A stretch of 64,000 nt of DNA from Omphiscola glabra. Taxonomy: Eukaryota; Mollusca; Gastropoda; Lymnaeidae. The translations under genes and the position numbers were made by a program. Location: contig OZ024795.1 of the NCBI GenBank assembly GCA_964017045.1, forward strand, positions 26,279,366 through 26,343,365, in the 5' to 3' direction. Under the pieces are notes generated by a model. That model did no database searches. It was not told where the DNA came from and worked only from the letters and a program-made list of their open reading frames with translations. Below are positions 23,096 through 34,345 of this stretch, piece by piece (the stretch's first letter is position 1; each line of letters opens with the position of its first letter).

Positions 23096-24717
23096 AGAAC
23101 GCTTAAAGAGCACAATGAAAAAATCAGACTCCCGGTCACCTACTGCATTCTGGTTTATTTGCCAGTCGTCTTGACTACGTATATTAGTGACCTGACGACT
23201 GTCCTACTTTCACTTCTTTTAAAGCATCGTAAAACAAAAATGCTTTTATCATCAGACTATTAATAAGTAGTTTTAATAATGTGATGTTGTAAATAAGTTT
23301 TAAAAATTATTCTAAATAAAGTTATTTTAAAATATATTTCTTTAAGCTATATGTGCGTTTTCCATAACTATTTATTATGTTGTCGTTTTCAGGTCCTTTA
23401 ATTATGCTATATATAGTAGTTTTAGACAAAGTTTTTTTTTAATATATGCTAAACACTAAAGTATACAAAATTATAATAAGTCTAGAGTAGCCTAGATTTT
23501 TAAACTGCCTACAGTATGTTTAGACAATTACGTTTTATTATACAGAGAGTCACATTTTCACGTCTGCCCTTGTAATCTAATTGTTAAAAACATGAAAAGA
23601 ACCTTTTTTTTTTCCTTTAATTTCTTAAATTTTAACTTGGTAAATATAATCTCCACACTTTAAATACAATGCATTTGTAAACTTAAGATCACAGGATGTG
23701 ATGAGTGAGTGTGTTCAGGCCGCTTGTCTTGTCGTTTATGACCAAGCCTAAACATATCTTGTTTCAATATTTATTTACACTTAAGACGTTGCTATTTGTG
23801 TAAAGTAAAAACCTATCCATGTCTTAATGTGTAGATCAGCCATTTACAAGTTGATGACATATCGATGGCTTTGTTAAATTGGAAAAAATCATTTTAAAAT
23901 AATCATGATATTAATTATGTATTATATAGTTTTATTTTCTGACAATAAATACATTGTTTTTTTTAAAACTTATTCAAGGTACAAACTCAATTAAATTTCT
24001 AAAAAACTAAATTTATTTCAGCAAAATTTATTTTAAAAAGACAACAAATTGTGTGACTTTTGAAATCGGTGTCATCTTCTTATATGTTTATCTATTATAT
24101 TTTTTTAAAATATACATAACTGAAATAATTGTTCAATGTGTTACATAAGCGATGTGATAAATATGTGATTGGAGAAAAAACAACAGACCAAATCAGTTAA
24201 ATGTATATATAGGCCACACTCCAAACACGCTGAGGACTTCTGAGGCGGGGGGGGGGGGGGTAAAGTGCAACTCATTTCAATCAGACTTAGGAAAACGTCA
24301 CAAGACATGATAAAGTCTCGTGAAGTTGCATAAAATTATTTATTAAAAATACCGATGTATGCGAAAAACGAAAAGTAAGATTTGGGCTTTTGATCAGTAG
24401 CGGCCAAATTTCAAAATAATATGATATTTATAATAGAATTCTGTAAGCATATAACAAGATTAACCTGAACGATATGGATCATCACAATATATATATCGAG
24501 CAAAGCGATATTTTATTGGTTCCTATAATTGTAATCGATGAAAGGCATCCATTTCTATTACTTAAAAAAATGTGTAATATTGCGAAATAAAATTAAAATC
24601 AATTTGTTCAAAATAATCACGCAAATGACATTATGGCACAAATTGCCGATCTAGCCAAAACTCATAAGTTCTCTAATTTAATAACCACGAATGACAAAAT
24701 TGATAATGTATTTTCCC

Positions 24718-24918
24718 CAGTGGCGTAGCTAGAGTGTTTGGCGCCAGGGAACAAGATTCGCGCACGGGGACAAAATTCATTTTAAAGCGTCCTTTTTTTC
24801 AACTCTCAAACCCATTATTTTCGTCAATAAAATAATACCAAAGCACATTTTGGCGCCCCTAACTAGCTGGCGCCCGGGTACATCTGTACCCCCTGCCCCC
24901 TCCTACGCTACGCCTCTG
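24718..24918. mobile_element. MITE with CAGTGGCGTAGC termini
   Basis: A 201-bp element starts CAGTGGCGTAGCTAG and ends GCTACGCCTCTG, so the ends are 12-bp inverted repeats with one mismatch. The flanking 8-mers ATTTTCCC and ATTTACCC differ at one base and look like an 8-bp target duplication, as made by hAT-type elements. No coding capacity. Confidence 0.65.
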
Positions 24919-26079
24919 ATTTACCCCTTCCTAAAAGTAAAATTAATAAATATGATTGCTTTTTAAATTACTAAAATTTGCTAGAATTAAATATAATATT
25001 GGCTTGTGAGTGAGCGCATTGACTATAAAAGTCTGTCCCTGACGTGTAGCTGTATAGAAGGTCCTGCAACTGTATATCTCAAAAAACTGATTTCTAAAAA
25101 TGTATCCATACAGAACATGCACTCTTTAACACAGTTCTTACTGAGAATCGCCACAATCTTTGAGGGGCATTGAACATTATAAAAAGTCATTTAAGTACAA
25201 TTTGAAGACTTTAAATTTTTTTTTAGATTTAACGACATCAGAACGAAGTGAGCATTCTAAAATAGCATGGACACAAGCACTATAAAAGTACTCACTCATC
25301 ATCATCATCTAAGATTTTTGCTGCCCTTTCAACGAAAAGACACTGTTGTTGGACAAGTATGACGCCTCACCAAAGTTAAAACGTCGTTTAATGTAGACTA
25401 ACTACTATTAACGTAACGATTCTTAACATAACATATTATAATAATGAAATAAAAATTATTTCTAAACCCGACTCCTAAAAATGAAATGAATACTATCGGG
25501 GGAAAACAAAAAGAAAAAAAAAGGGGGGGGGGGGGTGTTAAAGGGTCGGCCCATGTAGAATTTCAAAGATTTTTCTCTGTACCAAGCAATTCATCAACGT
25601 ATTCCTCATAAACAATGGTTACATACAAAAACACCGCCATGTTCTGTACCCACAAACAAAGATCTGCTCTAAATCAAATACTTGACGCAAACCACACTTA
25701 GATAGCAGATAACTTACTGTGAAAGCGTATAGAAATATCTGGCAGGTTGAAAGAACTCCGTCTGATAGAGTAACCACACGACTATTTACAGATCCCCATC
25801 GGAAAGTTAATTCATTTTGATTTACTGATTCCGACCAGTAAAAGAAATGTCACGAGTATTTCTATCTTGGGAATGGATTTAGTCTGTCCAGTCTGCCCTT
25901 CAGATAAGGGGCGATTTCCTTTGTTTTATCTGTCACAGAGTTAATGTTACGCATTGGTCAAAGTGCTATCCACAGGTACACCACTATCGTGTGAAAGTAA
26001 CAGACACGGTATTGCAGTCCCTTGTGGCTGTTATCAAAAGGGGAGGGGGGCGGAATGTACGAATGCGAGTATGTACACA

Positions 26080-27167
26080 ATTGTTTGTGACTTACATCAA
26101 TATGTCTTGCCGCTTGTCTGTGACTTACATCAATATATCTTGAGGCGTGTATGTGATTTACATCATTATGTTTTGAGGCTTGTCTGTGACTTACATCAAT
26201 ATGTCTTGTGGCTTGTCTGTGACGTACATCAATATATCTTGTGGCTTGTCTGTGACGTACATCAATATATCTTGTGGCTTGTCTGTGACGTACATCAATA
26301 TATCTTGTGGCTTGTCTGTGACGTACATCAATATATCTTGTGGCTTGTCTGTGACGTACATCAATATGTCTTGTGGCTTGTCTGTGACGTACATCAATAT
26401 ATCTTGTGGCTTGTCTGTGACGTACATCAATATGTCTTGTGGCTTGTCTGTGACGTACATCAATATGTCTTGTGGCTTGTCTGTGACGTACATCAATATA
26501 TCTTGAGGCTTGTCTGTGACTTACATCAATATGTCTTGTGGCTTGTCTGTGACGTACATCAATATGTCTTGTGGCTTGTCTGTGACGTACATCAATATGT
26601 CTTGTGGCTTGTCTGTGACGTACATCAATATATCTTGAGGCTTGTCTGTGACTTACATCAATATGTCTTGTGGCTTGTCTGTGACGTACATCAATATATC
26701 TTGAGGCGTGTATGTGATTTACATCATTATGTTTTGAGGCTTGTCTGTGACTTACATCAATATATCTTGAGGCTTGTCTGTGACTTACATCAATATGTCT
26801 TGTGGCTTGTCTGTGACGTACATCAATATGTCTTGTGGCTTGTCTGTGACGTACATCAATATATCTTGAGGCGTGTATGTGATTTACATCATTATGTTTT
26901 GAGGCTTGTCTGTGACTTACATCAATATGTCTTGTGGCTTGTCTGCGACGTACATCAATATATCTTGTGGCTTGTCTGTGACGTACATCAATATATCTTG
27001 AGGCGTGTATGTGATTTACATTAATATGTCTTGAGGCTTGTCCGTGACTTACATCAATATATCTTGAGGCGTGTATGTGATTTACATCAATATGTCTTGA
27101 GGCTTGTCCGTGACTTACATCAATATATATTGAGGCTTGTCTGTGACTTACATCAATATGTCTTGAG
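26080..27167. repeat. 33-bp satellite array, about 33 copies
   Basis: The unit TGTGACGTACATCAATATAT plus CTTGTGGCTTGTC repeats with three variant classes (GACGTACATC, GACTTACATC and GATTTACATCATT). Variant blocks recur in a fixed order, which shows expansion by multi-unit duplication. Since 33 is divisible by 3, both strands stay open for hundreds of codons. Nothing else suggests a protein. Confidence 0.95.
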
Positions 27168-27499
27168 ACGTTGGTTCGTCGTTGCCAGAGGACAGGACTT
27201 TATTGCTATCGGTGTGGACATTGGCGACTGCAAGGCGTCGTGGTCAGACGTTTGAGAGGGACGAGGGGGGTATGTATAGCGACAGTGAATTTAGCAAATT
27301 GACTGACCACCAATCCACACATGACACTTCTCTCGTGAGTGTGTGTAGGTTTTGATGTGGACCTAAGTTGTATCATTTTCGCCACAGTATCCACATAGAG
27401 AGGAAAGTATATGTACATTGTGTGAATAAGCGAGCTGTACGGTAGTTCGTATGATTGATAGTTACGTTATGTAGACGCTTAGTATTTTGGAAGACTACG

Positions 27500-27935
27500 G
27501 TTAGTAGCTAGATAGGGCTTAGTATAGATCTGTAGTAGCTAGATAGGGCTTAGTATAGATCTGTAGTAGCTAGCTAGGGCTTAGTATAGATCTGTAGTAG
27601 CTAGCTAGGGCTTAGTATAGATCTGTAGTAGCTAGGTAGGGCTTAGTATATATCTGTAGTAGCTAGCTAGGGCTTAGTATAGATCTGTAGAAGCTAGCTA
27701 GGGCTTAGTATAGATCTGTAGTAGCTAGCTAGGGCTTAGTATATATCTGTAGTAGCTAGCTAGGGCTTAGTATAGATCTTTAGTAGCTAGCTAGGGCTTA
27801 GTATAGATATGTAGTAGCTAGCTAGGGCTTAGTATAGATCTGTAGTAGCTAGCTAGGGCTTAGTATAGATCTGTATTAGCTAGCTAGGGCTTAGTATAGA
27901 TATGTAGTAGCTAGCTAGGGCTTAGTATAGATCCC
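27500..27935. repeat. 31-bp satellite array, about 14 copies
   Basis: The unit GTAGTAGCTAGCTAGGGCTT plus AGTATAGATCT repeats. It contains the palindromes AGCTAGCT and AGATCT in each unit. Confidence 0.95.
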
Positions 27936-28549
27936 ATGGTGAAGGTGATTTATTCATATATTTTAGTGGTAGTCACCCTTAATTAGTATTAACAGTATTA
28001 AGATAAAACATCACATTGTGACGGTGTGCTTAAAGATTCCAATACAGAGCGACGACGAGACGCAGGAAAGAGCCGATGACAATCCTTGACCATTAGGACA
28101 GATTCTACGCAATAGAGAGGTGACAGTCATACATGACTTCGCTATATCGGGTGTAGCGTACCGCTTGAATCATAAGTCAGAATTGCCTGAATTGTTTCTT
28201 GCTTATACGCTGCAGATGTTCTTTGAATAATTATATTTATATGACACCCATCCATATTTCATAGTATATCCTCTAGGATAGTTCTTAAGCATATATTGTG
28301 CATACATATGATATCTCATAGAATATTTGTCGTACATCGCATAGTATAATACATAGTGCATTAGATAATAAATTAGCTTTTCTAACTTTGAGTTAAATTG
28401 ACTTTTTATTTTATTTATTGTTTTGTTACTGTGTTTCTTTGGGCACATCAAAACCAGGTGGTGTCAGAGGTATTTTAGAAACTAGACTAAGTGTCACTGA
28501 TAATAAGTTCCAGACATAATAGTGTCCACATTATTGTTTGCCCCGGCTG

Positions 28550-29165
28550 CTAGATGTCATACATAGGGGAGACAGGACGAAACTCTCTTAGAGGTGTTCC
28601 AAGAACGTCCGTAAAATTACGCAAGATAAGCAGTGGCCCGTCTCTAAACAGGTCAATTGGTGTTGGTTTTTACTATAAATGCGATCGGGACCTGCACAAA
28701 TACACCAAGCCGGATATATTTGGAAAACAAGCAGATCCAGATTTATGGAACTTTGACACCACATGCTATGAATTTCATGAGCTCATTCACTTGCTTCACC
28801 CCTCCTCGTCACGACCAAGTGTAGTGGTATTAATTCTCTTTTCTCTTACTTTTTGCCTATATTTAATATCTCACCTACTTATTTTCTGTCACAATCTTTT
28901 TGCTGCCCTTTTGGATATTTTTTTTTTTTTTGGATATTCCTCAAGCACAGTGCGGTGCCCTCTTCTCTTTCTCTGTCACATAAACGACCTCCATGATACT
29001 GTAAAATCTCAAGTGAGGCTTTTTGCAGATGACTGTCTTGTCCACAGTGAGATAAACGTCTAGGATGACGACAACCACCTCCAAGCAGATTTGAATTGCC
29101 GTATGAGTTGGGCGGACAAATGGGGCAGGAAATTTAAGGAAACAATGTGTAAAATGTTTCTATAA
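28550..29165 (+). mobile_element. Non-LTR retrotransposon RT fragment
   Basis: At 28,940-29,160 the plus strand reads PLLFLCHINDLHDTV, then QVRLFADDCLVHSEI, and after a stop LQADLNCRMSWADKWG. This is the catalytic FADD region of a reverse transcriptase. Upstream at 28,554 a short YIGETGR motif resembles a GIY-YIG start as found in Penelope-like elements, so two fragments may be juxtaposed. It is truncated and dead. Confidence 0.6.
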
Positions 29166-29403
29166 TTTGTCAATCCCTTTTTTTTAAAAAAAGAAAGGAT
29201 TTACAAATTATAGGAAAATTTTATAATATTTTAATTGTATTAATTATTTCTATTTTGAAAGGGAAATTTAAGGTAAGTTATTACATTTTTAGGTACTTAT
29301 TGTCAATGTGATGTTACAAATAAGTTGTCCAAACATATCTCCATCATATAAGTTATATTTATTTTTTTTTCCAAGTGATTGTCATTAAACCTTGTTGTTG
29401 GCA

Positions 29404-29703
29404 TAACCAATGTTAGTGCTTCCAGGGGCGGGCCAAGATAAGTGCTTCCCGGGTTGGACTAAAATAAGCGATGCTCGGATCGGGCCAAGATAAGTGCTTC
29501 CAGCGGCGAGCCAAGATAAGTGCTTCCCAGGTTGGACTAAAATAAGTGATGCCTGGATTGGGCCAAGATAAGTGCTTCTAGGGGCTGGCAAAAATAAGTG
29601 CTTCCAGGGGCGCGCCAAGATAAGTGCTTCCCGGGTTGGACTAAAAAAGTGATGCCCGGATCGGGCCAAGATAAGTGCTTCCAGGGGCGGGCAAAGATAA
29701 GTA
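29404..29703. repeat. Complex minisatellite around GATAAGTGCTTCC
   Basis: Units built on GGGCCAAGATAAGTGCTTCC alternate with GGTTGGACTAAAATAAG-type segments. The equivalent place in block A' has a different but related 52-bp unit, so the array evolved after duplication. Confidence 0.88.
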
Positions 29704-30490
29704 TTGACATGTTTTGACACTACACACACAAAAAAAAATATAAAAAAAATTATGTTTATTAAAATAACTTTAAAAGAGATATCCCACCCCCCTCAGTTTC
29801 GCACCATCTTTCTACGCCAATGGACTGTCGATGATGCAAAATCAACTGTAGCTACAACAACATTTGATTCAGCATTTTTTTTCTCTATATCAATAGGTCG
29901 TTTTCCAAATCTAAGGATAAAACCCATATCTGAAACTCTGGCGAGGTTCATAATGCATTTTTAAAAAAAAAATGTTTTTCTTGTACACACGATGTCATGC
30001 AAGAAATCACAACAGGACGTCCTTAAATGTGTACAGTCAAGACAATGCCTGGATGTCAGAGCGTGGGTCCAGTGGCCCCAGGGACCCTCATATCTGTATG
30101 GGACATAGTTGTGATGTGGACCAAAAAAAAACTTAATGCAGTGCACATAAACCGTTAAGTAACACAGTAATTTCTGTTCAAAATTTTGTTGACTATTCGA
30201 TTCAGTATTGCAACTGTAAAAAAAAAATTCCTAAAATTAAATCAATTTAAACATATTCAAGCGCATATTTGACTCGAATCTATGGTTATGGTGTCATTTG
30301 AAAATGATGTTAACAATACACTAAATTATGAAGGTAGCAAGATAAATTTTGCTATTGCACTTAAATGTATTGCATAATGAAAGTTGGAATTTGTTTTTGT
30401 CATATTCTCCAATTTTCAATGAAAAAAAAACATAATTTCGAATATTACAGTTTTTAATTTTTCTCAATAAGATCTAAATAAACATTACGT

Positions 30491-30496
30491 TTTATT
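30491..30496 (-). promoter_or_regulatory. Candidate polyadenylation signal of the glycoprotein gene
   Basis: AATAAA on the minus strand about 165 bases beyond the stop codon. Other A-rich sites exist nearby. Confidence 0.35.
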
Positions 30497-30660
30497 TGAC
30501 TGAATAAGACTTTGCTCTAATTGTGAAATGCCAAATAAAGTTTAGTTTAACTTTCCTTAAGAATTAATTATAATTTCCACCCCCCCCCCCCCACACACAC
30601 ACATTATAATACAATTTATCTTAAAACCTTGAATCAATGTAAGCAACTAAATAGCATCAT

Positions 30661-32535
30661 CTAATTAGCAATAGCAATACATAAAATGAGATACATTTCA
30701 ATCATGGGAATAACAAGATAAGCACTGCCTGAAATCCAAGCCACGCTGTTGCAGGGTGCGTTCTTAAGAAGCAATTCGACACACTTTGATGTTGTGCGCT
30801 GGTTGAACGTAGAGTTTACAACGTAGGGCATCGGGTACACGCGATAGGCCGTACATGGTGTGTTCTTTCCATATGGAATTGAGTTTATGTACTCCTCATA
30901 AGGTGCGTTAGTTGTCTTTTCCGGCAGTGCGTAGAGCCAACCACATGACACCCTGAAAAACGGGGCACTCTGTTTTTCCGTGTTGCTGACCCTGGTCCTA
31001 TTTTTAAAATCTCTCGCTTCGCTCTTTAAAAGAATCGTCTTCAGATCGACTGAACTCACTTTTAAAATAATATCATTCAAGATATAATCCATGTGCGGCA
31101 TTTCTGGATGTCCTATGTTGTAGACCAAAAAATTGAAGAAATGTATAACGTACGGATCTGTTGACCGATGACGCGGCCCCTCCTTCTCTACTGGCCACCA
31201 TTGATTCGCGACGTCAAGCAGCAGTTCGTGTTTCAAGAAACAGTTTATGACGCGTGCAGTTTCCAATTGTTCCTCGGCTGACATCTTGGAACGACTTGCG
31301 GGAATTCCCAGCTTCAGAACGTTGGTCACTTTACACGCATTACCTTCTGTCATGGAGAAATTCGAATGCGCGTTACACGTTTCAATCGTGCACTTCAATC
31401 CGTTGCAGGATGCGGAATGCCACGGCAGAAACGTTGCCTTGTCGTGTAGAATCGTAAAGTGATGCACCTTGTTTCGAACAAGAACGGCAACCTCAAAATG
31501 CAAGGTACAATTCAAATCGGTGTTTCGTATTGATCGCATCTGGTCCAGCTTCAATGGGACCACGCTGTAGTAATAAAATATCGGCAGTCTGCAAAAGAGC
31601 GAAGCAATCAAAGAACTGCAGGCATTTGAGCTTTCCTCGCGAGTGTTCTTTAGTTCTGGGTGAAATATTAAAATTCTATTTGGCCCATCATTGACAAATA
31701 AAGAAAAAATAGTACCGGAAGTAGTGATGCACATTTGTAGCTCCGTGTCTGAGATTTGTGTGGCGTTCCAATTATTTTCTACTTTGTTCCAACCTCCAAA
31801 GCTGTGTTTCGCTGTGCGGAATTCTCTGCCCTTGAAGCAATCGTCATGTAATGGATGGCAATTGTCGTTTCTTGCTAAATTATAAAACGCCAAAATGCCA
31901 TCCACGCACTGAGAGAAAGAACTATTCTTTTTATTATCAGGATAAGGTTTTGGGGTAGTCGTAAAGTTTAGTAAGATGTTTAAAGGTCTAACTGTAGCAA
32001 TTCCTCGAGGACTTTCGATGTTACACTTACAGTTGTAATGAGCCGTACAGTTGACATCAACTGGTTCAATGTCGCTGGAAACATCTAGATCAACGCACGT
32101 CTGCCTCACTTTAACCGTTACGACCAGCTCTTCATCATCGCACAAACACGCAGAATCCGGCATGGGCAAAGCTGACATGAGTATCACGGAGTCGCGACTA
32201 CAATTACAGTATCGCGTCACGGCTGAGCAGCATTTTGACGCCATGGTGTAGTCTAGTGATTTGTAGCACCTCGAGCGAGCCACCATGGCAGAAGTGAAAC
32301 TGAACGGTGTGGATTTCTGTTTGTCACACCTGCGTTCGTCACATGTGTTATTATAACATTTTTCGGAAAACAGAATGTGATCGGAGTATGAATAGCTGCA
32401 GCCAGGTCCTGAGATAATCTCTAGTTGTGTCGATGTGGAGTCGATCCCTTTAGAGATGTCGCAATCCACAACTGCGACCGCTCGACTAAAAAGAACACAT
32501 ACAAAAGTCAATACTGTACGAGTCTTTTGAAGCAT
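30661..32535 (-). CDS. Unrecognised secreted/anchored Cys-rich glycoprotein, intact copy
   Basis: A 624-codon single-exon ORF that I cannot assign to a family. It starts with a signal peptide (MLQKTRTVLTFVCVLFSRA). A cysteine-rich N-terminal half follows, with CC and C-x-C pairs (KCCSAVTRYCNCS, ACLCDDEE, NCKCNIES), then about ten N-glycosylation sequons and a C-terminal part with paired Trp (ANQWWPVEK). It ends in an apolar tail (MYLILCIAIAN) with almost no cytoplasmic residues, which suggests a GPI signal or a terminal membrane helix. The start is fixed by the signal peptide. A TATA box lies about 275 bases upstream. TTTATT at 30,491-30,496 (AATAAA on this strand) could end the mRNA. A damaged paralogue lies at 45,775-47,596. 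Lack of introns contrasts with the neighbouring genes and could mean a retrocopy origin or a naturally intronless family. Confidence 0.8.
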   Translation of the reverse strand: MLQKTRTVLTFVCVLFSRAVAVVDCDISKGIDSTSTQLEIISGPGCSYSYSDHILFSEKCYNNTCDERRCDKQKSTPFSFTSAMVARSRCYKSLDYTMASKCCSAVTRYCNCSRDSVILMSALPMPDSACLCDDEELVVTVKVRQTCVDLDVSSDIEPVDVNCTAHYNCKCNIESPRGIATVRPLNILLNFTTTPKPYPDNKKNSSFSQCVDGILAFYNLARNDNCHPLHDDCFKGREFRTAKHSFGGWNKVENNWNATQISDTELQMCITTSGTIFSLFVNDGPNRILIFHPELKNTREESSNACSSLIASLFCRLPIFYYYSVVPLKLDQMRSIRNTDLNCTLHFEVAVLVRNKVHHFTILHDKATFLPWHSASCNGLKCTIETCNAHSNFSMTEGNACKVTNVLKLGIPASRSKMSAEEQLETARVINCFLKHELLLDVANQWWPVEKEGPRHRSTDPYVIHFFNFLVYNIGHPEMPHMDYILNDIILKVSSVDLKTILLKSEARDFKNRTRVSNTEKQSAPFFRVSCGWLYALPEKTTNAPYEEYINSIPYGKNTPCTAYRVYPMPYVVNSTFNQRTTSKCVELLLKNAPCNSVAWISGSAYLVIPMIEMYLILCIAIAN

Positions 32536-32775
32536 CTTCGTGTACGTGTTCTTTAGAAACTATTGAAACACTTAGAAGCAATTAACAAATGAAAGTAATA
32601 TTAGAGGGGAAAAAATAACATATAGATGATGCCAAGGTAGAAATAATACAAAATATTCGTGAAGGTAATGCACAATGTTAGAGATTCGTTTTGTCGAATC
32701 GAGAAAATTCTGTTTAATCCCTAATCAAGCAGGAGAATGTAATGGTTTGACTACCAGGCTGTTGACAAAACTACG

Positions 32776-32815
32776 AATAGTGAGACTACATCGCTCACTA
32801 TTTAAACTTTTTATA
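32776..32815 (-). promoter_or_regulatory. TATA box and start-site hairpin of the glycoprotein gene
   Basis: On the minus strand GGTATAAAAAG (TATA core 32,808-32,815) is followed, 6 to 32 bases downstream, by the perfect 9-bp inverted repeat AATAGTGAG...CTCACTATT (32,776-32,784 and 32,794-32,802), which would overlap the expected transcription start. In block A' the inverted repeat is kept with one change, but the TATA reads TGTAAAAA. Promoter function is inferred. Confidence 0.55.
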
Positions 32816-33844
32816 CCTTCAGTGAAATGGGACAAGAGAGATGACACTTGAATAATGGAATTTATGACAATATCGTGTCTCATAAATCTGGACATCAGAG
32901 AGATGGTGGTTATTGCAGAAACTAATTAAACTTATTCAATAGTTCATTTAAATAAAAAGAATTTGGAATGTTTAAAAATTGGATCGCTTCTTCAATAGAT
33001 TTTGTAATCCATACGTACATTAAAGAAGACTTAAATGTCGAATTTTACATGAAATAATGATGTACTATTACTCGCGCCCTACACCCCTCCCAAGCGGGCC
33101 TGTCAAAGCAATTCACAAGTGCGTTGATTAGTCCCTGTGTAGTGGAATAATATTCAGGTGGGAGACGGATTACCGTCTGATAGAACAAAATCAGGTGTGG
33201 AAATGGACCCCTGTCTGTTAAAACAAATATCACGGACCTGGCACATCGCTGTATCATTATCAGTGGTATGAAGTATTCTGTGTTTTGATTCAATCATCAC
33301 AAAAATACGCTTCAGTTTTTTTTAAAGTTTCTTTGTCATTCATAGCTTTAAATCTTGACCGTTGAATTCTTCTAACTGAAAGCTCTGAAAAGTAATCGTT
33401 TTCATACTTAAAGTATTGTATTTAGATTATGACGAAATTTTTTTTTTTACCCAGGAGTTTTCATTAGACTTTTTCAAATACAATACTTTCCCCTTGCAAT
33501 AAGGATAGCATAGCTGAAGGTAATTTTGTATATTGCTACAATGTGTTTTATATGTATTGTTTAATTATGTGATAAAATATTGCGTAATTTTTGTTATTTT
33601 AATTATAATTTAATTTTGTGATTAGATATATTTGTATATTGGTTTATAAGTTGATTTAATTTTTTTTTCATTTTATTTTAATTATATTTTGCTATTTTCC
33701 TTTTTATTTGACTTTATTTTATAACAGTATTAACAGTTGATTTGTGTATGGTGGCCAGGTTCTTGTGGTGTGGATAGCTGTGATGATATCAGATTTTTTT
33801 TAAAACATATCATAAAAATTATCACATTAATCACTGAACTTGTA

Positions 33845-34117
33845 CTTGACAACCAGCATTTGTTTCAATATATCGACTTTGACAACCAGCATTTGTTTCA
33901 ATGTAATCAACTTTGACAATCAGCATACGTTTCAATGTATCGACTTTGACAACCAGCATACGTTTCAATGTATCGACTTTGACAACCAGCATACGTTTCA
34001 ATGTATCGACTTTGACAACCAGCGTATTATTCAATGTATCGACTTTGACAACCAGCATTTGTTTCAATGTATCGACTTGGACAACCAGCATTTGTTTCAA
34101 TGTATCGACTTTGACAG
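33845..34117. repeat. 33-bp minisatellite, about 8 copies
   Basis: The unit AATGTATCGACTTTGACAAC plus CAGCATACGTTTC. Block A' has only about two units of the related sequence (48,895-48,965). Confidence 0.93.
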
Positions 34118-34345
34118 GACCTTTCGTGTTCGCCGGGACGAGTTATGCGAAAAAATGGACTGTCCTGGGTAAACCAAGAAGGTCGGTCACCGTTGTTTAT
34201 GCTTCTTAAGATTATATTTGTAAGTAGGTTTTATTAGATTATATTTCAAACGTTGTTTTATTAGATGATATCTGAAATTAGTTTCTAATGCGGCGTTAAA
34301 AAATAGTAAATGTTACGCAATAGATTGTGACCTGGGTATTTATTG

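Larger units (their letters stand above)
21548..29220. other. Intergenic, repeat-dominated
   Basis: No gene can be supported between the polycystin stop and the segmental duplication. The interval contains five recognised repeats or mobile elements listed separately, long G runs near 24,246 and 25,524, and otherwise AT-rich unique-looking DNA (for example 23,120-24,700 and 24,920-26,070). Confidence 0.7.
29225..34345. repeat. Segmental duplication block A
   Basis: This block matches 44,180-49,275 (block A') in the same orientation over its whole length. The match covers the GGTACTTATTGTCAATGTG start, the GATAAGTGCT minisatellite, the minus-strand glycoprotein gene and its promoter, the GCCTGTCAAAGCAATT region, the CAACCAGCA minisatellite and the GATATCTGA-ATTAGTTTCTA end. 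The blocks differ by point changes, small indels and one transposon insertion in A'. Confidence 0.9.

Noticed and set aside
25954..27255. Long plus-strand ORFs with an 11-residue CDVHQYILWLV-type repeat
   Set aside because: They are the translation of the 33-bp satellite. The minus strand and another plus frame are equally open, and no start, splice or domain context supports a protein.
26080..27935. CRISPR-like appearance of regular arrays
   Set aside because: There are no unique spacers: the units are contiguous tandem repeats in a eukaryotic genome.
33045..33293. 82-codon minus-strand ORF in a region conserved between blocks A and A'
   Set aside because: Conservation is explained by the segmental duplication. 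The frame is not kept open in A' and no motif is visible.
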